DNA of 5,189 nt, taken from the NCBI GenBank assembly GCA_025935435.1, contig JAICVH010000216.1, forward strand, positions 1-5,189, read 5' to 3'. Within the stretch, counting starts at the first letter, position 1. Each line of letters opens with the position of its first letter. The notes under the pieces were generated by a model that searched no databases, was not told the DNA's origin, and saw nothing but the letters and a program-made list of their open reading frames with translations. This document shows positions 1-5,050 of the stretch, one piece after another. The position numbers and the translations under genes are program-made. This DNA comes from Burkholderiales bacterium. GTDB lineage: Bacteria; Pseudomonadota; Gammaproteobacteria; Burkholderiales; Casimicrobiaceae.

Positions 1-567
1 AAACTCACCTCGCCAGGCGTTCCCGACACGTATCAGGGGACTGAGCTGTGGGATTTCAGCCTGGTCGACCCCGACAACCGCCGCGCTGTCGATTACGCGA
101 GGCGCACCGAGGATCTCGAAGCATTGAAACGCGACTTTACCGGCGACGCTGATCGGTCGGAGGCGGCGCGCATGCTACTCGAGCAGTGGCGCGATGGCAG
201 AGCGAAGCTGTGGTTGATATGGCGCGTGCTCGCGGTGCGGATGCAATATCCGCACTGGTTCGACAGCGCTGGGTACGTTCCACTCGGCGTGCACGGGGCG
301 AACGCTCGGCACCTCTGTGCCTTCGCCCGCCCGCACGCTGCCGGTACGCTCGTGACGCTGGCGCCGCGCTTGTACGTCGGACTATGTGACGACGGCTGGC
401 CGCTCGGCGACTCCGCATGGCGGGAGACGCGGGTCCGCCTGCCGTCCGGTTCGCCCAGACGCTGGCGCAATGCGTTGACAGGCGCGCGCTATGTGTTCGA
501 CGACGGCGGTATGCGGATCGCTTCGATCCTCGATTCGTTTCCGGTCGCGCTGCTTACGTCCGAATAG
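1..567 (+). CDS. treY: Maltooligosyltrehalose synthase (TreY), C-terminal part; 5' end outside the window
   Basis: This is the last 188 codons of treY, read in frame from base 1 to the TAG stop at 565-567. TreY is a cytoplasmic GH13 enzyme (EC 5.4.99.15). It converts the reducing-end alpha-1,4 linkage of a maltodextrin into an alpha,alpha-1,1 linkage, giving maltooligosyltrehalose, which TreZ then cleaves to trehalose. The first residues, KLTSPGVPDTYQGTEL followed by WDFSLVDPDNRR and VDYARR, are the highly conserved end of the TreY catalytic domain: the PGVPD-YQGTE stretch and the PDNRR-PVDY block. The remaining roughly 130 residues form the less conserved C-terminal beta domain. Active-site acids lie upstream and cannot be checked. 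A TTG at 124 is only an internal codon, since conserved TreY sequence continues in front of it. The gene faces glgP tail to tail. Family assignment is very secure. Confidence 0.95.
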   Translation, partial: KLTSPGVPDTYQGTELWDFSLVDPDNRRAVDYARRTEDLEALKRDFTGDADRSEAARMLLEQWRDGRAKLWLIWRVLAVRMQYPHWFDSAGYVPLGVHGANARHLCAFARPHAAGTLVTLAPRLYVGLCDDGWPLGDSAWRETRVRLPSGSPRRWRNALTGARYVFDDGGMRIASILDSFPVALLTSE

Positions 568-570
568 CGC

Positions 571-592
571 GGCCAGCGCATGCGACCTGGCC
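571..592. terminator. GC-rich hairpin between convergent treY and glgP; possible bidirectional terminator
   Basis: GGCCAG at 571-576 is exactly complementary to CTGGCC at 587-592, with a 10-nt loop that contains CGCATGCG. It starts 3 bases after the treY stop codon. There is no T-tract on either side, so it does not look like a classical intrinsic terminator. Its position in the 59-bp gap between two converging genes suggests a transcription end or RNA 3'-end stabiliser for treY, and possibly for glgP. The function is inference. Confidence 0.4.
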
Positions 593-615
593 TCCGCATC
601 GGGCCTCGGCACATC

Positions 616-625
616 ACGGCGCCGT
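616..625. repeat. 10-bp perfect palindrome just after the glgP stop
   Basis: ACGGCGCCGT is a perfect palindrome beginning one base beyond the glgP TGA (minus strand, 629-627). With no loop it cannot make an ordinary RNA hairpin of its full length. Together with the neighbouring 571-592 hairpin it makes the glgP 3' end rich in dyad symmetry. A palindrome of this size can also arise by chance in GC-rich DNA. Confidence 0.25.
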
Positions 626-626
626 A

Positions 627-3173
627 TCAGGCCCACCGCATCAACCCGAGTTCGAACGGGTGCGTCAGCAGCGAATGATGCGGGTAGACGCGGATACGGT
701 AATCGAGCCGGCCGCATAGCTCCGGCTTGAGATCGAGCACGAAGCGCTGCTCGTCCGCGCCTGGCCCGGTACCCGCGGGCGCGAGCGGATAGCGCGCCGA
801 CTCGTGTGACTGGTGAACGCTTCGCGACAGCACCAGTTCCACGATCACGTCTGCCGCATCGAGCCCGTTCAGCTTCACCGCCACTTCGACCGGTACTGTA
901 TCGCCGAACATTGCACTCGCCCGCGGCCAGTCGATTCGGCGCAACTGCACGCCGTCCCAGGCGGCATGAACACGCGTTTTCCATGACGCGAGCGCGAGCG
1001 CGGCACGACCGTCGTCGGCCGCCAAGCGTGCGCCCTGACGCGCGGCCGGCCGGTAGTAGCCTTCGACGTACTCACCGAGCATCCGGGCGGCGCTGAACCG
1101 CGGCAGCAACGTTGCCATCGACCGCTTCGCCATGCGAATCCATTCAGCGGAATGGCCCGATGAGCGCCGATCGTAGTAGAGCGGAACGACATTGCCCTGG
1201 ATGATCTCGTACAGCGTGCGCGCCTCTTCACGATCGCGCTCCTCCGGCTCGAGCGATGACGCCGCAGGCTGCACGGCCCAGCCGTTGTCCCCGAGATAGC
1301 CTTCGCCCCACCAGCCATCGAGCACGGACAGGTTGATGACGCCGTTGATGCCGGCTTTCATTCCTGAGGTACCGGATGCCTCGAGCGGATAGACCGGGTT
1401 GTTCAGCCATACGTCGACACCGGTCACCAGGCGCCGTGCAAGGCGCAGATCGTAGCCCTCGACGAAAAGCAAGCGGCCTTCGAACTCCGGCATTCGCGCC
1501 ATCTGAGTGACGGTGCGGATCAGTTCCTGGCCAGGCTTGTCGGCAGGATGCGCCTTGCCCGCGAAGACGAAGACGACGGGCCGCTCGCGATCACCGACGA
1601 TCATGCGAAGTTTGTCCGGATCCGAAAACAGTAGCGTCGCACGCTTGTAGGTTGCGAAGCGACGTGCGAACCCGATCGTGAGTACGTTGGGGTTCGCTGC
1701 ATCCGCATAGCGGAGGACGCGATCGAGGTGCGACTGACTTTCCTGATTGCGCAGGTACTGCAGCTCCATGCGCTGACGCACGGCGTGCAGCATCTGCGAC
1801 TTGAGGTACTGGCGCACGCTCCAGAAGAAATGGTCGGGAATCGCGTGGATCTGGTCCCACGTACTGGCGTCGGCGAGTCGCCGCTGCCAACCGGTTCCGA
1901 GAAAACGGTCGAACGTGTCGATCCACTCGTTCGCGAGAAACGTGGGCAGATGGACGCCGTTGGTCACCGCGCCGACCGGATTCTCGTGCTCCGGAATATC
2001 GGGCCAGAAACCTTGGAGCAGCCGAGAGGAGACGCGTCCGTGAATACGTGACACGCCGTTGTGGTGGCGCGAGCCGCGCAGCGCGAGTGCCGTCATGTTG
2101 AAGTCGGCGCTGGTCGGACCGTGACCGAGATCGAGGACGCTTTCGACGGGAATCCGGGCGTCCTTGCATATCGGCTCGAGATAGGGAATCAGCGCGTCGT
2201 CGCGAAAGTGATCGTGTCCGGCCGGGACCGGGGTATGCGTCGTGAAAACCGTGCTCGCCGCGACTGCTTCGATCGATGCTTCAAGCGATTGTCCGGAGTT
2301 CACGCGTTCGGCGATGCGCTCGACGATCAGGAACGCCGCGTGTCCTTCGTTGATGTGCCAGACGGCCGGTTTCAACCCCAGCATGCGAAGGGCTCGCACG
2401 CCGCCTATGCCGAGGACGATTTCCTGCTCGAGGCGCGTCACTGCGTCACCGCCATAGAGTCGGTGCGCAATGTCGCGATCGTGGTCGCTATTGCTCGGAA
2501 GATCGGTGTCGAGCAGGTACACCGTGACGCGACCGACAACTGCCTGCCACACCTTGGCTTGCGCGATTCGTCCGTTGAGCGGGATGTCGACGACGAGGTC
2601 GGCCGTGCCATCGCGGGTGCGCGCAGGTGCGATCGGCAGGTCGTCGAATTCCGCGTCCCGGTAGTCGGCGTGCTGCTGGCCGCTGCGGTCGACCGTCTGC
2701 ACGAAATAGCCCTGTCGATACAGCAATCCAACACCGACGAAAGGCAGGCGCCGATCGCTCGCGGCCTTGCACTGATCGCCGGCGAGGATACCGAGACCAC
2801 CGGAATAGATTGGAAGGCTCTCGTGGATGCCAAATTCCGCGCAGAAGTACGCGATCAAGCCGTCGTCGGCGTCGGCGGACGTGGCGTCCTGCGGTTCCGA
2901 CATGTACGTGTCGAACGCCGACAGCACCCGATGCAAGCTCTGGATAAAGCTCGCGTCTTCGGCAGCGGTGATCAGGCGTTGCTCGTCGATGCGCTTCAGC
3001 ATCGCCTTCGGACAATGGCCGATCGCGTCCCACAGCGCAGGATCGAGCCGCGCGAACAGAATGCGCGTCGGTCGGTCGAAGCTGTACCAGAGATTGCCCG
3101 CCAGATCCGTCAAGCGCGCGAGTCGCGCAGGAATGCGGGGATGGATGTCGATCGTATAAGCGGTGCCCGGCAT
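627..3173 (-). CDS. glgP: Alpha-glucan (glycogen/maltodextrin) phosphorylase, 848 aa
   Basis: This cytoplasmic GT35, PLP-dependent enzyme (EC 2.4.1.1) removes non-reducing-end glucose from alpha-1,4-glucans with phosphate, giving glucose-1-phosphate. It belongs to the alpha-glucan phosphorylase subgroup that starts with a DUF3417 domain (about residues 11-110, with LAGNLWYSFD), not the E. coli GlgP subgroup. Visible core motifs are EFGIHESLPIYSGGLGILAGD at 113-133, HINEGHAAF at 273-281, NGVHLPTF at 405-412, RRFATYKRA at 504-512, FAGKAHPAD at 537-545 and EASGTSGMKAGINGV at 598-612. K606 of GTSGMK is the expected Schiff-base lysine for PLP. Residues from about 735 form a C-terminal beta domain common in this subgroup. 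The length is normal and the frame intact. ATG 3173 gives the expected short lead before DUF3417; there is no good Shine-Dalgarno and no in-frame ATG or GTG between it and the upstream in-frame stop near 3299. The gene is convergent with treY and divergent from the cytochrome gene. Confidence 0.96.
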   Translation of the reverse strand: MPGTAYTIDIHPRIPARLARLTDLAGNLWYSFDRPTRILFARLDPALWDAIGHCPKAMLKRIDEQRLITAAEDASFIQSLHRVLSAFDTYMSEPQDATSADADDGLIAYFCAEFGIHESLPIYSGGLGILAGDQCKAASDRRLPFVGVGLLYRQGYFVQTVDRSGQQHADYRDAEFDDLPIAPARTRDGTADLVVDIPLNGRIAQAKVWQAVVGRVTVYLLDTDLPSNSDHDRDIAHRLYGGDAVTRLEQEIVLGIGGVRALRMLGLKPAVWHINEGHAAFLIVERIAERVNSGQSLEASIEAVAASTVFTTHTPVPAGHDHFRDDALIPYLEPICKDARIPVESVLDLGHGPTSADFNMTALALRGSRHHNGVSRIHGRVSSRLLQGFWPDIPEHENPVGAVTNGVHLPTFLANEWIDTFDRFLGTGWQRRLADASTWDQIHAIPDHFFWSVRQYLKSQMLHAVRQRMELQYLRNQESQSHLDRVLRYADAANPNVLTIGFARRFATYKRATLLFSDPDKLRMIVGDRERPVVFVFAGKAHPADKPGQELIRTVTQMARMPEFEGRLLFVEGYDLRLARRLVTGVDVWLNNPVYPLEASGTSGMKAGINGVINLSVLDGWWGEGYLGDNGWAVQPAASSLEPEERDREEARTLYEIIQGNVVPLYYDRRSSGHSAEWIRMAKRSMATLLPRFSAARMLGEYVEGYYRPAARQGARLAADDGRAALALASWKTRVHAAWDGVQLRRIDWPRASAMFGDTVPVEVAVKLNGLDAADVIVELVLSRSVHQSHESARYPLAPAGTGPGADEQRFVLDLKPELCGRLDYRIRVYPHHSLLTHPFELGLMRWA

Positions 3174-3192
3174 GGTACGGGTGGTAGCGCCG

Positions 3193-3204
3193 TGCAGCGC
3201 TGCA
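3193..3204. repeat. 12-bp perfect palindrome upstream of glgP
   Basis: TGCAGCGCTGCA is a perfect 12-bp palindrome whose near edge lies 19 bases upstream of the glgP ATG, in the divergent glgP/cytochrome intergenic region. Placement in the 5' leader or promoter of glgP would suit an operator for a dimeric regulator. No regulator family is recognised from the motif, and chance is a real alternative. Confidence 0.3.
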
Positions 3205-3217
3205 TCATCGGCCAGCG

Positions 3218-3223
3218 ATTCTA
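3218..3223 (-). promoter_or_regulatory. Possible -10 element for glgP
   Basis: On the minus strand the hexamer TAGAAT (5 of 6 matches to TATAAT) lies 44 bases upstream of the glgP ATG. No convincing -35 sits at 16-18 bp: the nearest TTG-type hexamer, TTGGCG at 3243-3238, is only 14 bp away. This is a weak candidate, given as the best -10 seen in this gap. Confidence 0.25.
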
Positions 3224-3234
3224 GCGTAGGTCGG

Positions 3235-3266
3235 GGTCGCCAAGCAGCGAGAACAATCTGGCGACC
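3235..3266. repeat. Inverted repeat (8+8 bp) between divergent glgP and cytochrome c genes
   Basis: GGTCGCCA at 3235-3242 and TGGCGACC at 3259-3266 are perfect reverse complements separated by 16 bp, so the arm centres are 24 bp apart. The element lies midway in the 113-bp divergent gap, 20 bases before the chosen cytochrome start and just upstream of the possible glgP -10. It could be an operator bound on one DNA face by a dimer, or a stem-loop in the cytochrome 5' leader. The symmetry is directly visible; the role is inference. Confidence 0.4.
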
Positions 3267-3286
3267 GCAAAGCAGTGAGGCCGCGG

Positions 3287-3769
3287 ATGAAGCCGATCAG
3301 GAAGGGCTGCGCTTTGCGCAGGCCGTGTCTTGGCACCCTCGTCGTCGCCGCGTCATTGACGTGTGCGGCGTGCGCGGATGAGCAGGCGACGACGATGGCC
3401 GACGCTCAAAATGCCGCGCAGGTCCGGTCCGGTAAATTGGTCTACGAACAGCGCTGTGCGTCGTGCCACGGCGCAGATCTGAAAGGGCAGCCCGACTGGC
3501 GTTCGAAGCTGCCAAGCGGAAGGATGCCGGCGCCGCCGCACGACGATTCAGGCCACACGTGGCATCACGCGGACGACATTCTCTTCGGCATCACGAAATT
3601 TGGCGTCGCCCCGCACTATGCGCCGCCGGGGTATCAAAGCGATATGCCCGCATTCGGGAGTACGCTGACGGATCAGCAGATCTGGGACGCGCTTGCGTAC
3701 ATCAAGAGTCGCTGGTCGCCGCGCGCCCGCGATGCGCAAGCGCAAATCCAGAAACAGCGCGGAAAGTGA
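3287..3769 (+). CDS. Exported monohaem cytochrome c, 160 aa
   Basis: A class I-type c cytochrome that should carry one covalent haem and transfer electrons in the periplasm. CASCH at residues 57-61 is the haem-attachment site, with H61 as proximal ligand. M120 in SDMPAF is the likely distal axial ligand, followed by the usual C-terminal helix (LTDQQIWDALAYIKSRW). A GHTWHHADDILFGITKFG stretch at 89-106, with three histidines, marks a recognisable subfamily of small single-domain cytochromes. Residues 1-30 are a signal peptide: a basic n-region (KPIRK, RRP), then LGTLVVAASL. Cleavage could be by signal peptidase I after ACA (residue 30); C29 makes a lipoprotein possible but the lipobox (CAAC) is poor. 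ATG 3287 is preferred over the in-frame GTG at 3275 because GAGG at 3277-3280 sits 6 bases before it. The gene stands alone, divergent from glgP and convergent with arsI. The electron partner is unknown. Confidence 0.88.
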   Translation: MKPIRKGCALRRPCLGTLVVAASLTCAACADEQATTMADAQNAAQVRSGKLVYEQRCASCHGADLKGQPDWRSKLPSGRMPAPPHDDSGHTWHHADDILFGITKFGVAPHYAPPGYQSDMPAFGSTLTDQQIWDALAYIKSRWSPRARDAQAQIQKQRGK

Positions 3770-3828
3770 CGCATCAAGCCCCGTTACCGATTCGCAGTGG
3801 GACCCGTGATTCGCCGTAATCCTGGAAC

Positions 3829-4362
3829 CTAACCGCAACACGTTCGCTTCGCGGGTTTGTTCTCGCTTGGCCGCGTCGCGGCCGTTGGTGAGCAACACGC
3901 CTGCGCGACATCGTGCGTTGCTTTCGCGACCGATTCTGTCCCAGGGCAGCACGTGTCGGCATCTACGCTCGCATCGGCGGTCGCGCCATTGAACGGTATC
4001 GCGTCCAGCGTGTGGAACGCTTCCCACGCAATGCCTTGTGGATCGGTGACCCAGTGCTTGTCGCCTTTGGCATAGCAGCAATGCACGCCGGGCTCGTCGA
4101 CGACGGAACTTCGGTCGGCCGCTGTGAACCGTTCGCGAACGCCCGCGAGCTCTTCGGCCGATTCGACCTGCAGACCAAGATGGTTCACGCCGAGGTTGGC
4201 ATGCCCGCGTCGAGAAATGGCGAAGTTGACGCGCGGTTCGTCAATCATCCACTTCGCGTAGTCGGACTTTCGGACAGAGGGCTCTGCGCCAAACAAACTG
4301 CTGTAAAACCGAATGCTCGAATCGAGGTCTGCCACGCCGACGTGGACATGAAAGCGCTTCAT
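3829..4362 (-). CDS. arsI: ArsI/CadI-family VOC metalloenzyme (organoarsenical C-As lyase type), 177 aa
   Basis: This is a vicinal-oxygen-chelate (glyoxalase/dioxygenase fold) protein. Characterised ArsI members are Fe(II)-dependent cytoplasmic dioxygenases that cleave the C-As bond of trivalent organoarsenicals such as methylarsenite, releasing arsenite. MKRFHVHVGVADLDSSIRFY opens the first VOC module and NHLGLQVES (60-68) the second. The likely metal ligands are H5, H61 and E114 (in IAWEAF). The C95-C96 pair in GVHCCYAKGDKHWVTDPQG is the substrate-binding thiol pair of the family. After about residue 120 the protein has a tail with three further Cys-Cys pairs: 138-139, 156-157 and 175-176. 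ATG 4362 has a strong GGAGGAG Shine-Dalgarno at 4373-4367, and this ATG overlaps the arsR stop as ATGA. Upstream in-frame starts would only add arsR antiparallel-free leader, so they are not used. CadI-like cadmium-induced proteins share the family, so substrate is inferred from the ArsR pairing. Confidence 0.9.
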   Translation of the reverse strand: MKRFHVHVGVADLDSSIRFYSSLFGAEPSVRKSDYAKWMIDEPRVNFAISRRGHANLGVNHLGLQVESAEELAGVRERFTAADRSSVVDEPGVHCCYAKGDKHWVTDPQGIAWEAFHTLDAIPFNGATADASVDADTCCPGTESVAKATHDVAQACCSPTAATRPSENKPAKRTCCG

Positions 4363-4748
4363 CTGGAGCTCCTCCCGCGCGGCCTGGGAACGCATGCGTC
4401 CGGCGCGCATTTCGGATCGCAGACGTCGCCGCAGGTAACGCGGCAACAATTTTCGGTGAGATACGCAACCAATTCGGTCATGGCTGCGACGTTCGCCTGA
4501 TACCAGATGAACCGACTTTGCCTGCGGTCGGCGATGAGTCCGGTGCGCGACAGTTCCTTCAAGTGAAACGAGAGCGTCGCGGGGGCCAGGTCGAGCCTGG
4601 ACGCAATCGCCCCAGGCGTCAGGCCGTTCGGGGCGTGTCCGAGGAGCAGGCGGAAAATCGCCAGGCGGGTGGGTTGGGCCAGCGCCGCGAGTCTCGCCAC
4701 GATTGCGTCGCCGACGCCGTCTTTATCGAAGTCCCGCGCTGATTCCAT
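4359..4748 (-). CDS. arsR: ArsR-family arsenic-responsive repressor, 129 aa
   Basis: A small winged-helix metalloregulator of the ArsR/SmtB family, predicted to repress its own operon and let go of DNA when As(III) or a trivalent organoarsenical binds. LAALAQPTRLAIFRLLL (20-36) is the family's first helices, GAIASRLDLAPATLSFHLKEL (46-66) the helix-turn-helix, and LIADRRQSRFIWYQAN (71-86) the beta wing. There is no CVC motif in the recognition helix. The cysteines are instead at the C-terminus, at 101, 102, 106, 110, 114 and 118, starting ENCC. This resembles the ArsR type with a C-terminal Cys triad, as in Acidithiobacillus ferrooxidans. ATG 4748 gives a normal N-terminus; there is no clear Shine-Dalgarno, and the promoter lies so close that the mRNA may be almost leaderless. 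The stop overlaps the arsI start by 4 bases, so the two should be translationally coupled. Confidence is high for family, moderate for inducer. Confidence 0.93.
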   Translation of the reverse strand: MESARDFDKDGVGDAIVARLAALAQPTRLAIFRLLLGHAPNGLTPGAIASRLDLAPATLSFHLKELSRTGLIADRRQSRFIWYQANVAAMTELVAYLTENCCRVTCGDVCDPKCAPDACVPRPRGRSSR

Positions 4749-4755
4749 GTTTCCA

Positions 4756-4783
4756 GTTTTATAGAATTAATGCCTAATGTCAA
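4756..4783 (-). promoter_or_regulatory. arsR-arsI promoter
   Basis: On the minus strand a perfect -35 hexamer, TTGACA, lies at 4783-4778 in an AT-rich island unlike the rest of the window. The -10 is less certain: TATAAA at 4763-4758 (spacer 14) or TAAAAC at 4761-4756 (spacer 16). Either would put the transcription start about 1-3 bases before the arsR ATG at 4748. The position immediately upstream of arsR makes the assignment strong; the exact -10 is not resolved. Confidence 0.65.
4764..4781. promoter_or_regulatory. Probable ArsR operator: imperfect dyad inside the arsR promoter
   Basis: GAATTAATGCCTAATGTC contains ATTA and TAAT arms flanked by GA and TC, making an imperfect inverted repeat. 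It overlaps the last bases of the -35 (TTGACA) and fills the spacer toward the -10. AT-rich imperfect dyads in this position are typical ArsR/SmtB operators, so repressor bound here would block RNA polymerase. Assignment to this ArsR is inference from position. Confidence 0.5.
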
Positions 4784-4798
4784 GTGGTTTGCTTAAAG

Positions 4799-4827
4799 CT
4801 AGAAGGGAGTCGGCCTAGAAGGCAGTC
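4799..4827. repeat. Pair of 13-bp direct repeats upstream of the arsR promoter
   Basis: CTAGAAGGGAGTC at 4799-4811 and CTAGAAGGCAGTC at 4815-4827 match at 12 of 13 positions with a 16-bp period. They begin 16 bp upstream of the arsR -35. They might be an activator-type binding site or the decayed remnant of an intergenic repeat; nothing in the sequence decides between these. Confidence 0.5.
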
Positions 4828-4907
4828 ACGCCCGACGGTCGCCGGTCGCGTGCGTGGACTATGCGCAATTGTCAACGGAGTCGCCACGGCATGCAGGGGA
4901 TGCGCAT

Positions 4908-4999
4908 CGGGCTCGCACCCAACGCCGCGCACGGGGCTGGCAACATCCGCCTGCGCGGGCTCGCACCCAACGCCGCGCACGGGGCTGGCAACATCCGCC
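4908..4999. repeat. Tandem repeat, two copies, 48-bp period
   Basis: Bases 4908-4951 and 4956-4999 are identical over 44 positions. The copies start with CGGGCTCGCACCC and end with GGCAACATCCGCC, and the spacing gives a 48-bp unit. A degraded third start (CTGCG then GCTCGCA) follows near 5000-5014. Because 48 is a multiple of three, every frame stays in register, which creates spurious open frames; on the minus strand these read as a repeated peptide containing RGVGCEP. Perfect identity implies recent duplication or homogenisation. This is probably an intergenic repeat element and not a protein. Confidence 0.85.
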
Positions 5000-5050
5000 C
5001 TGCGTCACGCTCGCAACTCCGAATGCACACCCAAGGCCATCCGTGCCCGG

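Larger units (their letters stand above)
4749..5050. other. 302-bp intergenic region without a convincing gene
   Basis: This stretch separates the receiver-domain gene from arsR; both genes are on the minus strand. It contains the arsR promoter and dyad (4756-4783), two 13-bp direct repeats (4799-4827), a lone minus-strand TTGACA hexamer at 4875-4870 without a matching -10, and a tandem 48-bp repeat (4908-4999). Open frames across the repeat exist on both strands, but they are repeat-driven, lack Shine-Dalgarno sequences and match no family I recognise. No clear intrinsic terminator for the upstream gene is seen. Confidence 0.6.

Noticed and set aside
382..984. 200-codon minus-strand open frame spanning the ends of treY and glgP
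   Set aside because: It overlaps both real genes in another frame, is rich in Arg/Ala, and matches nothing recognisable.
2061..3224. 387-codon plus-strand open frame opposite glgP
   Set aside because: It lies wholly antisense to a highly conserved enzyme, has no recognisable domain, and is a typical GC-rich shadow frame.
3770..3828. Intrinsic terminator between the cytochrome gene and arsI
   Set aside because: The gap has a GATTCGC direct repeat (3789-3795, 3808-3814) and a weak TTAC/GTAA pairing, but no stable stem and no T-tract.
3548..4081. 177-codon minus-strand frame across the cytochrome and arsI
   Set aside because: It is antisense to the cytochrome and out of frame with arsI; composition is shadow-like.
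4363..4449. Longer arsI start adding 29 residues upstream of 4362
   Set aside because: The extension would overlap arsR coding sequence heavily, is Arg-rich and not VOC-like, while the ATG at 4362 has a strong Shine-Dalgarno and begins the conserved VOC sequence.
3913..4500. 195-codon plus-strand open frame opposite arsI and arsR
   Set aside because: It is antisense to two clearly conserved genes and has no domain or ribosome-binding site.
4843..4875. Minus-strand TTGACA at 4875-4870 as a second arsR promoter
   Set aside because: No -10-like hexamer lies 15-19 bp downstream; the region there is GC-rich (ATTGCGCATAGTCCACG).
4780..4980. Minus-strand 66-codon frame with a repeated RGVGCEP peptide
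   Set aside because: The frame starts at a GTG inside the tandem repeat, has no Shine-Dalgarno, and is open only because the 48-bp unit is a multiple of three. It ends in the arsR promoter.
4908..4999. Possible CRISPR array
   Set aside because: There are only two directly abutting copies with no unique spacers and no cas genes, so it is a simple tandem repeat.
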